NCBI GenBank assembly: GCA_028023455.1
Contig: JAQFVV010013078.1
Location: 1 to 64,000 of the forward strand
Source of the DNA: Epiperipatus broadwayi
Lineage: Eukaryota; Onychophora; Udeonychophora; Euonychophora; Peripatidae
Length of the DNA: 64,000 nt
Reading direction: 5' to 3'
Shown: in pieces, positions 27,401 to 41,134 of the stretch
Layout: the number at the start of each line of letters is the position of its first letter
Numbering within the stretch: the stretch's first letter is position 1
Made by a program: the position numbers and the translations under genes
The notes under the pieces: model-generated
What the model was told of the DNA's origin: nothing
Database searches by the model: none
The model's input: the letters and a program-made list of their open reading frames with translations, nothing else

Positions 27401-30096
27401 TTATTATTGTTGTTACTAGTTAATTATTATTGTTGTTTTTAGTAATTATTGTTCTTATTACTAATTAATTACAAATAGTGTTAGTAAGTCATTATTATTG
27501 GTGTTGTTACTAATTATTATTGTTGTTGTTACTAATTACTATTTATTGTTATTGTTAGTAATTGTTATTACTAATTATTATTAATGTTGGTAAGTCATTA
27601 TTATTGGTGTTGTTACTAATTCATTCATATTGTTGTTACTAATTCATTATTATTGCTGTTGTTACTAATTAATTATTATTGTTGTTGTTACTAATTAATT
27701 ATTATTGTTGTTGTTTCTAATTAATTATTATTGTTGTTGTTACTAATTATTATTTGTTTTTACTAATTAATTATTTTGTTGTAATCATTATTATTGTTGT
27801 TACTAATTCATTTATTGTTGTTGTTACTAATTATTATTGTTATTATTAATTTATTGTTGTTGTTATAATTATTATTGTTGTTATTACTAATTATTAATAA
27901 TGTTGGTAAGTCATTATTATTTGTTGTTACTAATTCATTATTATTGTTGTTGTTACTAATTAATTATTGTTGTTTTACTAATTCATTATTATTGTTGTTG
28001 TTACTAATTAATTATTATTGTTGTTACTAATTAATTATTATTGTTGTTTATATTAATTATTATTTTGTTGTTATAATTATTATTGTTGTTATTACTAATT
28101 AATTATTAATAATGTTAGTAAGTCATTATTATTGTGTTGTTACTAATTATTATTGTTGTTGTTACTAATTAATTATTATTGTTGTTGTTATAATTATTAT
28201 TGTTGTTATTACTAATTATTATTATTGTTGGTAATCATTATTATTTTGTTGTTACTAATTAATTATTATTGTTGTTGTTAGTAATTATTATTGTTGTTAT
28301 TACTAATTAATTATTAATAATGTTAGTAAGTCATTATTATTGGTGTTGTTACTAATTATTATTATTGTTGTTGTTATTAATTAATTATTATTTGTTGTTA
28401 ATAATTATTATTTTGTTGTTACTAATTCATTATTATTGTTGCTGTTAGTAATTAATTATTATTGTTGTTACTAATTAATTTTTTTTGTTGTTGTTACTAA
28501 TTAATTATTATTGTTGTTAGTAATTATTATTGTTGTTTTTACTAATTAATTATTAATAATGTTGTTAAGTCATTATTATTGTTGTTGTTACTAATTCATT
28601 ATTATTGTTGTTGTTATTAATTATTATTGTTGTTATTAATTAATTTTTATTGTTGTTGTTAGTAATTATTATTTTTGTTATTACTAATTATTAATAATGT
28701 TGGTAAGTCATTATTATTGTTGTTGTTACTAATTCATTATTATTGTTGTTACTAATTATTTATTGTTGTTGTTACTAATTCATTATTATTGTTGTTGTTA
28801 CTAATTAATTATTATTGTTGTTACTATTAATTATTATTGTTGTTGTTACTAATTAATTATTATTGTTGTTTTATAATTATTATTGTTGTTATTACTAATT
28901 ATTTAATATTGTTAGTAATCATTATTATTGTTGTTGTTACTAATTATTATTGTTGTTGTTACTAATTAATTTTATTGTTGTTATAATTGTTATTACTAAT
29001 TATTAATAATGTTGGTAAGTCATTATTATTGTGTTGTTACTAATTCATTTATTGTTGTTACTAATTATTATTATTTGTTGTTACTAATTAATTATTATTG
29101 TTTGTTACTAATTATATTATTGTTGTTGTTATAATTAATTATTATTTTGTTGTTATAATTATTATTGTTGTTATTACTAATTAATTATTAATAATGTTGG
29201 TAAGTCATTATTATTGTTGTTGTTACTAATTCATTATTATTGTTGTTGTTACTAATTATATTGTTATTATTAATTTTATTGTTGTTGTTACTAATTTTAT
29301 TTTGTTATTTTTTAATATTATTATTTGTTGTTACTAATTCATTATTATTGTTGTTGTTACTAATTATTATTGTTGTTGTTACTAATTCATTATTATTGTT
29401 GTTGTTTCTAATTAATTATTATTGTTGTTACTAATTAATTATTATTGTTGTTATTAATATTTATTATTGTTGTTGTTAGTAATTATTATTGTTCTTATTA
29501 CTATTTAATTACAAATAATGTTAGTAAGTCATTATTATTGGTGTTTTTACTAATTATTATTGTTGTGTTACTAGTTAATTTTTATTGTTGTTGTTAGTAA
29601 TTGTTATTGTTGTTATTACTAATTATTAATAATGTTAGTAAGTCATTATTATTGTTGTTGTTACTAATTAATTATTATTGTTGTGTTTAAAAATTTTTAT
29701 TGTTGTTTTTACTAATTAATTATTAATAATGTTAGTAAGTCATTATTATTGGTGTTGTTAGTAATACATTATTATTGTTGTTGTTATTAATTAATTATTA
29801 TTGATGTTGTTAATAATAATTAATTATTTATGTTGTTACTAATTCATTATTATTGTTGCTGTTAGTAATTAATTATTATTGTTGTTACTAATTAATTATT
29901 TTTGTTGTTGTTACTAATTAATTATTAATGTTGTTAGTAATTATGATTGTTGTTTATACTAATTAATTATTAATAATGTTGGTAAGTCATTATTATTGTC
30001 ATTGTTACTAATTCATTATAATTGTTGTTGTTACTAATTATTATTGTTATTATTAGCTTTTATAGTTGTTGTTAGTAATTTTTTTGTTGTTATTAC
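15401..30096 (+). repeat. Satellite-like array, block 2
   Basis: Same repeat, orientation and higher-order pattern as block 1. The TTATTGTTATTATTAA anchor lies near 16041, 16690, 17323, 18117, 18744, 19527, 20303, 20941, 21617, 22300, 22961, 23588, 24357, 24716, 25519, 26160, 27195, 27832, 28621, 29256 and 30037. Intervals fall mainly into two classes, 627-683 and 769-803 bp, with single outliers of 359 and 1035. The first 500 bp (15401-15900) and the last 600 bp (29500-30096) carry private substitutions not common in the interior. No gene is present; the frame at 29240-29434 is low-complexity repeat, and the one at 30044-30226 crosses the array/island junction. Confidence 0.95.
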
Positions 30097-33000
30097 TGAA
30101 ACACTCAAATCTGTTGCACACATTTGGCTTCACTTTCTAATAAGGTTTGAAACCTCCAAACATGGGTTCAAACCTAATCATTTAATTATAGACCACTGGG
30201 GAGTGAAGGTATTCCAATGCATGTGATTGTTTATGTATTTGTAAACTTTAAATTCATTTAAAATTAATATGCATAAAAAAATTATTATATATTTTTATTA
30301 CGGTAAACAATCATGCGTATGTGTGTGTAACAGATAAATTTTAATAATTTAAAGCATTGCATAATGTATATTTTATTCATACATATATTTTAATAGAGAG
30401 AAAGTTCGAGAGTGTGATGTAAAATTACTAAATAAAATACTTACCGTCTTCCAAATTCTAAAAAAATCTGTTTTATTATAATATAGATTTATTTAAACAT
30501 CATGTTAGTTAAAGTTGATTCCGCAGGTCTATTTTCAGCCTAAAGTAGATCAAAACCAACTCTCAAACTTAATCTCGTTTGTAGTCCAAAATATGCTGTA
30601 TCATTGTAGTGATTAAAACATCCGGGAACTACCCATTGGCGGTGACAACGAGTATAAATACAACCACATTTTCTAACTAGAGAGACATGTCATTTTTCTA
30701 ACGCGTTGCTAAAGGGAAGTCACGCCCCTCTGAACGGTAACATGACGAGCTAGTAAAACATAGATTTGCTTCCCCGGATCTCTCCAAAAATCTTACCGAT
30801 GCATAAATACTCAGAAACCATAGTTCATAAATTACTGCCAACATGAACTTTATATTGAATAAAGAATGGACTGAAACCTTAATTTCATCAATTTGTAGCT
30901 AAATTAACTCTTTTATCAAACATGGAACCAACACGTGTGCACCCGGCTGGAAATTCATCGGAAAGAAAGGTAATTCCCTGCCGCAAAAATGAACTTTCAT
31001 CTTAATAACTTCTTCTATTGTAAAATATAAATGTAAACCTCCAATAATGTTATTTCCCATCATCTAATGTATGTCTTTTAAACATTTCTAGTTCTGAAAT
31101 TTGTCCTAATGTAAAAATGTAATTGCTTATTTCTCTATCGGTAATGCTAAGCCGATTAACTGCCTAAACAATGACCTCTTTTCTTTTTTGATTTCTTTTT
31201 GTTTTATATTTAAACTGTAATTCTCACTTTATAAACTTGAATGCTAGGTTCTCACTCTCCTTGTATTTTATTTTAATGCGGCAATGTTTATTTAATATTA
31301 TGCAAATCATATCAAATTTTAGTATGCTAATAACTCGATCTGGCGAATCAATCCTATTTATTTTTGCTATTCTGCCATTGCGAAATATTTAATCGTAAAC
31401 GTAAGCTTTCTTACATTATAAAATTCGCCCGATCGAGAGATATTCCCAAACTATGTTTTATTAAAGTATATTATGCTTTTCACAGCTATTTAAAATAAAT
31501 AATTTACTATTGCTCCACGCTATTGATTAACATGATGAAAATTGAGTATTACATAAATTTAATTCAGATCTTTATATCTAAATGATTCATTTTATAAATA
31601 GCCCACCTTCTAACGATAATTTAAGTAACTTATGTCTCAGGTGGATTAATATGCGTTTAACAAAGGAATTTTAATGTTTTTAATATTTTATCCTTAAGAT
31701 ATTGAATAAATTCTTTAAGTAAGTTGTATGCCCCTGTTTGGGACTGCTTTTAGATCATTATTTCATTACGTTAGCCTTAATTAGTATTTTAAGGCTGTAT
31801 AAGTCAGGGTAAATCAAACCTGACAGCTTTCGTAACGTGTCCCGGTGATAACATTCCTAATTCAAAAATGGCTTTGTCATACTTTTTCTCGTTAATGGAA
31901 TATATATATATATAGCACAATTCTCGACAGAACATGGAGGCCCCAGCTCTTACAGATTGTCTTAGGTTAGGTAAGCGCTGCTATGGGTTAACATTCGACG
32001 AGTCAGAACCATAGTATCTTGCCAACCAATTCCCGATGCTATCCGTCACAAGTGCGGATAAGCTTATTTTTCCTCGCTCCCAAATTGATGAAGCTCCTTG
32101 TCTGCTCAGGCCTTATCATGTGGTTCACACGTTATCGTTCCTATCCTTTCATATGGTTCAGATGTCTATAAGCCGTAATGATATAATTTCCCTAAGCCAT
32201 CCCAAAACTCTCGTTATAGTTTAAATTTAATTAACTTTATTATATATATTATCGCTTATTAGCGCTACCCATCCTTCATTCAACTGCTATTAATACATCA
32301 TTAATTAACTATTGAGAAAATCTATAAATGTTGACTCGCACGACAATATCAAAATGATCATGCTTTTTCTATTTCTCTTCGCAGATAAGAAATAAATGAA
32401 TCATCTCATAATGTTCCAAAATAATTGATCTATAATTAATGTACCTTCCATGAAATCCAAATGTAAGCAAAACTTGTTAGATCATTTATTATTTAAAATA
32501 TAATCGTTAAAAAAGCTTGCATATAGATATCAAATTATGTTATATTCATCTTAATTTAAATGTAATCATATGTTGAATAAAAACCCTCATACTGTTATTA
32601 AGTTTGGTCATATTCTATGTAATTTAAAACCTTGTAAACATTCATTCTAAAAGCTATTGTCATTGGTTAGTTTCCTTAATTTAAGAATATCATAGCATGA
32701 GTAATAGCAACCCATTAAATCACATTAGCATATTAAGCCGCATCTGTTGAAATAATTAATTTATCATTATGTATATTTAGTGGTGCATATCCATCAAACC
32801 TTGTTATGTTATCCGGTTTGACATGGAATGCCCAAGTGACCATAAGTGAAACCTAAATCGAGTGTTCAATATATATAATTTCTAATTCATTGTAAATCTC
32901 CATATTTAGTGATTCACATGATTAATCAATTATTATTATTACGTTTAATAAATTTACATTTAATAAGCTATTTTTTGGATATTTTTGTTGGCACATCTAT

Positions 33001-33255
33001 CATTACTTTGCGTTATCAATTAGTTAAGCCGTAGGTCTCTTGTATCTATGCTGAACCTTTCTGGGCCGGAGGAAATTGAAGGGTAGGCTGCTATCATCAG
33101 AAATGTTGTTTGTAATGTGATAGACTTGGGAAGTGGGCAATAGGGCGGAGTTCATGAGTATCCCTGACCTGTGTATCTTGTATATGATTGAACTCTAGAT
33201 ACTTTTGCTTAGGTCCTAATTCTTGTTAGATGAACATACAATTCTGACCGGTACA
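30097..33255. mobile_element. Island 2: 3.16-kb non-array insert with TG...CA ends and TTAC flanks
   Basis: Unique AT-rich sequence that starts TGAAACACTC and ends CCGGTACA. The four bases on either side are TTAC (30093-30096 and 33256-33259), so it fits an LTR-type insertion with a 4-bp target duplication. TTAC is frequent in the array, which weakens that point. I see no protein domain, no PBS or polypurine tract that convinces, and no second LTR copy inside. A short (TA)7 run lies at 31901-31914, and TATAAATA at 30655-30662 lacks a matching initiator. The 62-codon frame at 32036-32224 matches no family I know. It could also be host intergenic sequence left between two arrays. Confidence 0.4.
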
Positions 33256-36200
33256 TTACTAATTAATAATAATGTTGGTAAGTCATTATTAATGGTTTTA
33301 TTACGAATTCATTATTATTGTTGTTACTAATTATTTATTGATGTTGATACTAATTCATTATTATTGTTGCTGTTAGTAATTAATTATTATCGCTGCTGTT
33401 AGTAATTAATATTATTGTTTTTACTAGTTAATTATTATTGTTGTTGTTAATAGTTAATTAGTATTGTTGTTCTTAGAAATTATTATTGTTCTTATTACTA
33501 ATTAATTACAAATAATGTTAGTAAGTCATTATTATTGGTGTTGTTACTAATTAATATTTATTGTTGTTGTTAGTAATTGTTATTACTAATTATTAATAAT
33601 GTTGGTAAGTCATTATTATTGGTGTTGTTACTAATTCATTCATATTGTTGTTACTAATTAATTATTGTTGTTACTAATTCATTATTATTGCTGTTGTTAT
33701 TAATGAATTATTATTGGTATTGTCACTAATTAACTATTTTTGTTGTTGTTTCTAATTAATTATTATTGTTGCTGTTAGTAATTATTATTGTTGTTTTTAC
33801 TAATTAATTATTAATAATGTTGGTAAGTCATTATTATTGTCATTGTTACTAATTCATTATAATTGTTGTTGTTACTAATTACTGTTGTTATTATTAACTT
33901 TTATTGTTAGTGTTAGTAATTGTTATTGTTGTTATTACTAATTATTAATAATGTTGGTAAGCCATTATTAATGGGGTTGTTACTAATTCATTATTATTGT
34001 TGTTGTTACTAATTAAATATTGATGTTCTTACTAATTCATTATTATTGTTGCTGTTAGTAATTAATTATTATTGTTGTTACTAATTAATTATTATTATTG
34101 TCGTTAATAGTTAATTATTATTGTTGTTAGTAATTATTATTGTTCTTATTACTAATTAATTACAAATAATGTTAGTAAGTCATTATTATTAGTGTTGTTA
34201 CTAATTATTATTGTTGTTGTTACTTGTAAATTTTTATTGTTGTTGTTAGTAATTGTTATTGTTGTTATTACTAATTATTAATAATGATGGTAAGTGATTA
34301 TTATAGTGGTTGTTACTAATTAATTATTATTATTGTTTTTAGTAATTTTTATTGTTGTTATTACTAATTAACTATTAATAATGTTAGTAAGTCTTTATTA
34401 TTGGTGTTGTTAATAATACATTATTATTGTTGTTGTTATTAATTAATTATTGATGTTGTTAATAATTAATTATTCATGTTGTTACTAATTCATTATTACT
34501 GGTGCTGTTAGTAATTAATTATTATTGTTGTTACTAATTAATTATTTTTGTTGTTGTTACTAATAATATTAATTGTTATAATTATTATTGTTGTTTATAC
34601 TAATTAATTATTAATAATTGTTAGTATTATTATTGTTATTGTTACTAATTCATTATATTGTTGTTGTTACTAAATATTATTGTTATTATTATAATTTATT
34701 GTTTTTGTTAATAATATTATTTTTGTTATTATAATTATTAATAATTTGGTAGTCATTATTTATTGGTACTAATTATTATTGTTGTTGTTACTAGTTATTA
34801 TTGTTGTTGTTAATTATATTATTATTTTTGTTATAATTAATTATTATTGTTGTTACTATAATTATTATTGTTGTTGTTACTAGTTAATTTATTTTTTTAT
34901 AATTATTATTTTTATTACTAATTAATTATATTAATGTTAGTAATCATTATTATTTGTTGTTACTAATTATTATTGTTGTTGTTACTAATTAATTTTATTG
35001 TTGTTATAATTGTTATTATAATTATTAATAATTTGTAATATTATTATTGGTATTGTTACTAATTATTTTATTGTTGTTACTAATTCATTATTATTTGTTG
35101 TTACTAATAATTATTATTGTTTTCTAATTTATTTTTGTTGTTGTTTTAATTAATTATTATTATTTTGTTAGTAATTATTATTGTTGTTTTTACTAATTAA
35201 TTATTATAATGTTGTAATCATTATTATTGTTTGTTACTAATTATTATATTGTTGTTGTTATAATTATTATTTTATTATTAATTTATGTTGTTGTTATAAT
35301 TTTTTATTTTATTATTATTTTGTTACTAATTCATTATTATTTTGTTGTTACTAATTTATTTTTTATAATATTATTATTTTTGTTATAATTAATTATTATT
35401 GTTGTTACTAATTAATTATTATTGTTGTTTTAATATTATTATTGTTGTTGTTAGTAATTATTATTGTTGTTATTATATTTAATTAATAATGTTAGTAATC
35501 ATTATTATTGTGTTGTTACTAATTATTATTGTTGTTGTTACTATTAATTATTATTGTTGTTGTTATAATTTTATTGTTGTTATTACTAATTATTAATAAT
35601 GTTATAATATTATTATTGTTGTTGTTACTAATTAATTATTATTGTTGTTTATAATTTATTGTTGTTTTTACTAATTAATTATTAATATGTTACTAATATT
35701 ATTATTGGTGTTGTTATATTAATTATTATTGTTGTTATTATTAATTAATTATTATTTTTGTTAATAATTATTATTTATGTTGTTACTAATTCATTATTAT
35801 TGTTGCTGTTAGTAATTAATTATTATAGTTGTTACTAATTAATTATTTTTGTTGTTGTTACTAATTAATTATTAATGTTGTTAGTAATTATGATTGTTGT
35901 TAATACTAATTAATTATTAATAATGTTGTTAAGTCATTATTATTGTTTGTTACTAATTATTATTATTGTTGTTGTTACTAATTATTATTGTTATTATTAT
36001 TTTATTTTTTGTTATAATTTTATTTTGTTATTACTAATTATTAATAATGTTGGTAAGTCATTATTTGGTGTTGTTACTAATTCATTATTATTGTTGTTAC
36101 TAATTAATTATTGTTGTTGTTACTAATTCATTATTATTGTTTGTTATAATTAATTATTATTGTTGTTATTAATTAATATTTCATTATTATTTGTTGTTAC

Positions 36201-39200
36201 TAATTATTATTGTTGTTGTTACTAATTAATTTTATTGTTGTTTTAATTGTTATTACTAATTATTAATAATGTTGGTAAGTCATTATTATTGGTGTTGTTA
36301 CTAATTCATTTTATTGTTGTTACTAATTCATTATTATTGCTGTTGTTACTAATTAATTATTATTGTTATTGTTACTAATTATATTTTTGTTGTTGTTACT
36401 AATTAATTATTATTGTTGTTGTTAGTAATTATTATTGTTGTTTTTACTAATTAATTATTAATAATGTTGGTAAGTCATTATTATTGTTGTTGTTACTAAT
36501 TCATTATTATTGTTGTTGTTACTAATTATATTGTTATTATTAATTTTATTGTTGTTGTTAGTAATTATTATTGTTGTTATTACTAATTATTAATAATGTT
36601 GGTAATCATTATTATTTGTTGTTACTAATCATTATTATTGTTGTTGTTACTAATTAATTATTTTTTTATAATTTATTTTGTTTATAATAATTATTATTGT
36701 TGTTACTAATTAATTATTATTGTTGTTATTAATATTAATTATTATTGTTGTTGTTATAATTATTATTGTTGTTATTACTAATTAATTAATAATGTTAGTA
36801 ATCATTATTATTGGTGTTGTTACTAATTATTATTGTTGTTGTTACTAATTAATTTTTATTGTTGTTGTTACTAATTATTATTGTTGTTATTATAATTATT
36901 AATTGTTTAATCATTATTATTTTATTGTTACTAATTAATTATTATTGTTGTTTTTATAATTTTTATTGTTGTTATTACTAATTAATTATTAATAATGTTA
37001 GTAAGTCATTATTATTGGTGTTGTTACTAATTCATTATTATTGTTGTTGTTATTAATTAATTATTATTTTGTTGTTAATAATTATTATTTTGTTGTTACT
37101 AATTCATTATTACTATTGCTGTTAGTAATTAATTATTATTGTTGTTACTAATTAATTATTGTTGTTGTTGTTACTAATTAATTATTATAGTTGTTAGTAA
37201 TTATTATTGTTTTTTTTACTAATTAATTATTAATAATGTTGGTAAGTCATTATTATTGTCATTGTTACTAATTCTTTATAATTGTTGTTGTTACTAATTA
37301 TTATTTGTTATTATTAATTAACTTTTATTGTTGTTGTTAGTAATTGTTATTTTTGTTATTACTATTTATTAATAATGTTGGTAAGTCATTATTAATGGTG
37401 TTGTTACTAATTCATTATTATTGTTTTTGTTACTAATTAATTATTGATGTTGTTACTAATTCATTATTATGGTTGCTGTTAGTAATTAATTATTGTTGTT
37501 GTTACTAATTAATAATTATTGTTGTTGTTACTAGTTAATTATTATTGTTGTTCTTAGTAAGTATTATTGTTCTTATTAGTAATTAATTACAAATAATGTT
37601 AGTAAGTCATTATTATTGGTGTTGTTACTAATTATTATTGTTGTTGTTACTAATTAATTATTATTGTTGTTTTTAGCAATTTTTATTGTTGTTATTATTA
37701 TTAATTAATTATTAATAATGTTAGTAAGTCCTTATTATTGGTGTTGTTACTAATTCATTATTATTGATGTTGTTACTAATTAATTGTTGTTGTTACTAAT
37801 TCATTACTATTGCTGTTGTTACTAATTAATGATGATTGGTGTTGTTACTGGTTCATTATTATTTTTCTTGTTACTCATTAATTATTATTATTGTTGTTTT
37901 TAGTAATTTTTAGTGTTGTTATTATTAATTAATTATTAATAGTGTTATTTAGTCATTATTATTGGTGTTGTTACTAATTCATTATTATTGTTGTTGGTAG
38001 TAATTAATTATTATTGGAGTTGTTACTAATTCAATATTCTTGTTGTTGTTACTCATTAAATATTATTGTTGTTTTTAGTAATTTTTATTGTTTTTATTAT
38101 TAATTATTAATAATGTTAGTAAATCATTATTATTGGTGTTGTTACTAAATCATTATCACTGTTGATGTTACTAAATAATTATTGTTGTTGTTACTAATTC
38201 ATTATTATTGCTGTTGTTACTATTTAATTATTATTGGTGTTATTACTAATTCATTATTATTGTTGTTGTTACTAATTAATTATTATTGTTGTTGTTAGTA
38301 ATTATTATTGCTGTTATTACTAAGTAATTATTAATGTTAGTAAGTCATTATTATTGGTGTTGTTAGTAATTCATTATTATTGTTGTTGCTATTAATTAAT
38401 TATTATTGATGTTGCCTATAATTAATTATTGATATTGTTACTAATTCATTATTATTGTTGCTTTTAGTAATTAATTATTATTGTTGTTACTAATTAATTA
38501 TTTTTGTTGTTGTTACTAATTAATTATTATTGTTGTTGTTAGTAATTATTATTGGTGTTTTTACTAATTATTTATTAATAATGTTGATAAGTCATTATTA
38601 TTGTCATTGTTACAAATTCATTATAATTGTTGTTGTTACTAATTATTATTATTATTAATTAACTTTTATTGTTGTTGTTAGTAATTGTTAGTGTTGTTAT
38701 TACTAATTATTAATAATGTTGGTAAGTCATTATTAATGGTGTTGTTAGTAATTCATTATTACTGTTGTTGTTACTAATTAATTATTGATGTTGTTACTAA
38801 TTCAATATTATGGTTGCTGTTAGGAATTTATTATTATTGTTGTTACTAATTAATTATTATTGTTGTTAATAGTTAATTACTATTGTTGTTTTTAGTAATT
38901 ATTATTGTTCTTATTACTAATTAATTACAAATAATGTTAGTAAGTCATTATAATTGGTGTTATTACTAATTATGATTGTTGTTGTTACTAATTAATTTAT
39001 ATTGTTGTTGTTAGTAATTGTTATTGTTGTTCAAACTAATTATTAATAATGTTGGTAAGTCATTATTATTGGTATTGTTATTAATTCATTATTATTGTCA
39101 TTACTAAATAATTATTGTTGTTAATAATTCATTATTATTGCTGTTGTTGCTAATAAATTATTATTGGTGTTATCACTAATTCAGTATTATATTTGTTATT

Positions 39201-39984
39201 ACTAATTACTTACTATTGTTGTTTTTAGTAATTTTTTTTATTTTTGTTATTATTAATTAATTATTAAAAATGTTATTAATTAATTATTATTGGTGTTGTT
39301 ACTAATTCTTTATTATTGTTTTTTGTTAGTAATTAATTATTGTTGTTGTCACTAATTCATTATTATTGCTGTTGTTATTAATTATTATTGGTGTTGTTAC
39401 TAATTCATTATTATTGTGGTTGTTACTAATTCATTATTATTGTTGTTGTTAGTAATTATTATTGCTGTTATTACTAATTAATTATTGATAATGTTAGTAA
39501 GTAATTATTATTGGTGTTGTTAGTAATAAATTATAATTGTTGTTGTTATTAATTAATTATTATTGATGTTGTTAATAATTCATTGTTGTTGTTGTTGTTA
39601 GCATTTTAATTATTATTGTTGTTACTAATTAATTATTTTTGTTGTTGTTACTAATTAATTATTATTGTTGTTGTTAGTAATTATTATTGTTGTTTTTACT
39701 AATTATTTATTAATAATGTTAGTAAGTCATTATTATTGTCATTGTTACTAATTCATTATAATTGTTGTTGTTAGTAATTATTATTGTTGTTATTAATTAA
39801 CTTTTATTGATGTTGTTAGTAATCGTTATTGTTGTTTTTACTAATTACTAATAATGTTCATAAGTCATTATTAATGGTGTTGTTACTAATTCATTATTAT
39901 TGTTGTTGTTACTAATTAATTATTGATGTTGTTACTAATTCATTATTATTTTTGCTGTTAGTAATTAATTATTATTGTTGTTAC
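33256..39984 (+). repeat. Satellite-like array, block 3
   Basis: The same array continues in the same orientation. The two ends (33256-34600 and 37200-39984) are relatively well preserved and contain edge-type variants: GTCATTGTTAC, TACAAATAATG, GCTGTTAGTAATT. The middle (34600-36300) is full of short deletions and T runs. From about 37700 to 39600 the higher-order pattern changes to one in which the phrase TTATTATTGGTGTTGTTAC recurs more often and the GTAAGTC blocks carry GTTAGTAAGTC rather than GTTGGTAAGTC. No gene is present; the frame at 35923-36126 is repeat translation. Confidence 0.95.
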
Positions 39985-40093
39985 ATTACTTTCTGGTTAG
40001 CTGCACTCCAGTCGCTAGAGTTGCTGCTTCTGGGTAAAGTCACAGAAATATGCAGAGTAAGGGCCAAAAAGCAGACAATGCAAATTCCAACTG

Positions 40094-40318
40094 CTAGATA
40101 GCGCTCTTCACCATGCATCTGCACAGGAAGCTTTCCCAAGCCAGCTGGCAGCAAAACTGCCCACTTGGTGGCGCTGGTTGCAATGCATAAACCCATTTAA
40201 CTCACATCATCTGGTACCAGCACTACCAAGAACCTAGGTGGCGCTGATTCCTGTAAACAGATCTACTTTACATCATCTGTTACACCAAGATTCTAGCCCA
40301 CTCCATTGGGTGGTGCTG
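40094..40318 (+). promoter_or_regulatory. Left subterminal array of CTCF-like core motifs, about 70-bp spacing
   Basis: Compared with the CTCF core SYAGRKGGCRSYR, the + strand has CTAGATAGCGCTC at 40094 (11 of 13), CTTGGTGGCGCTG at 40164 (12 of 13), CTAGGTGGCGCTG at 40234 (13 of 13) and TTGGGTGGTGCTG at 40306 (10 of 13). Spacings are 70, 70 and 72 bp, and a more decayed member lies near 40015. All point inward. The matches and spacing are seen directly; that CTCF or another zinc-finger protein binds them is inference. They could instead be subterminal transposase-binding repeats. Confidence 0.5.
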
Positions 40319-40350
40319 TTTCTCCATGTGTGGTGCTGTTTCTCCATGTT
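40311..40350 (+). repeat. 20-bp tandem duplication inside the left end
   Basis: TGGTGCTGTTTCTCCATGTG (40311-40330) is followed at once by the same 20 bases with one change (40331-40350). The right arm has a single copy, so this arose after the arms were formed. The second copy makes up most of the 5' arm of the adjacent hairpin. Confidence 0.9.
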
Positions 40351-40370
40351 TACACATGGAGAAACAGCAC
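40333..40370. other. Perfect 17-bp hairpin in the left arm
   Basis: GTGCTGTTTCTCCATGT (40333-40349), loop TTAC, then its perfect inverse (40354-40370). The right arm has the counterpart at 51515-51552 with two changed stem positions. Conservation of a subterminal hairpin in both arms suggests it belongs to the end structure of the element. Confidence 0.85.
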
Positions 40371-41134
40371 TCTCTAACCGCTATATTATTGCAAAGGTAA
40401 CGTCTACGCACATATTACTTAAAACATACGTAGTGTATAATGTAAAGGTGTCATTAATGTAGAAGTCACATCTATTTAAATCTGCTTTGATTATTAATAC
40501 TGTTACATGGAATTTCATCCTTTCATAAATCCATCTATTTTACATTCATTGTTTTTAAAAATAGATCTTTTTTTTAATTTTTTTTTTCTAAAAATGATTT
40601 TTTTTAAAATCAAAATATGACCATGACTATTTACATTTGCTTCCACAAGGTAACATTCTAATTTCACCTGTTTTTAAATTAATCTATTATTTTATGTAAA
40701 AATAATTTTTTTTAAAAAAAGTAATCGTTACAGCACTGTAATCATTAATTAAAATAAATAATAGTTTATTAGTTGATATTGTAACTTGGTAAATATTCAA
40801 TTGTCTCCGTTGTTTCATGTATATTAAAGTTTGTCTATTTAGAAATTCATTTATAGAATCTACGGAAAATGCTATAATACATCGTAATGAGAATTCTAGT
40901 CATATCATTCAAGTATAATTTCAAGTCACTATGAAGTTTTTATGAACTGTCATTTTAGTAATGGTTATTAGAATTTGTTAATAATCATAACCTAAGATTG
41001 ATCATATAATATCAGAAGAAAAAAAGAACTTTACTTATATAGACTGCTGGAAGTGAGGAAGAGCAAAATAAATATGCTATCAATTAATGAAGCTGACAAA
41101 TTGTCAACAATACAATCTATTATCAGCATCATCA

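Noticed and set aside
30044-30226. 60-codon frame across the block 2/island 2 junction
   Set aside because: It starts in satellite and runs into unrelated sequence; no homology recognised.
31931-31950. Possible LTR end and primer-binding site (GAACA then TGGAGGCCCC) in island 2
   Set aside because: No second LTR copy, polypurine tract or gag-pol sequence follows; TGG plus ten bases is too short to rest a claim on.
32036-32224. 62-codon frame in island 2
   Set aside because: No domain, no codon pattern and no neighbours; a chance frame of this size is expected.
39981-40462. Frames in the element ends (39981-40196, 40238-40462, 50935-51210, 51508-51848)
   Set aside because: The two arms do not keep a common frame, and the translations show no family motif.
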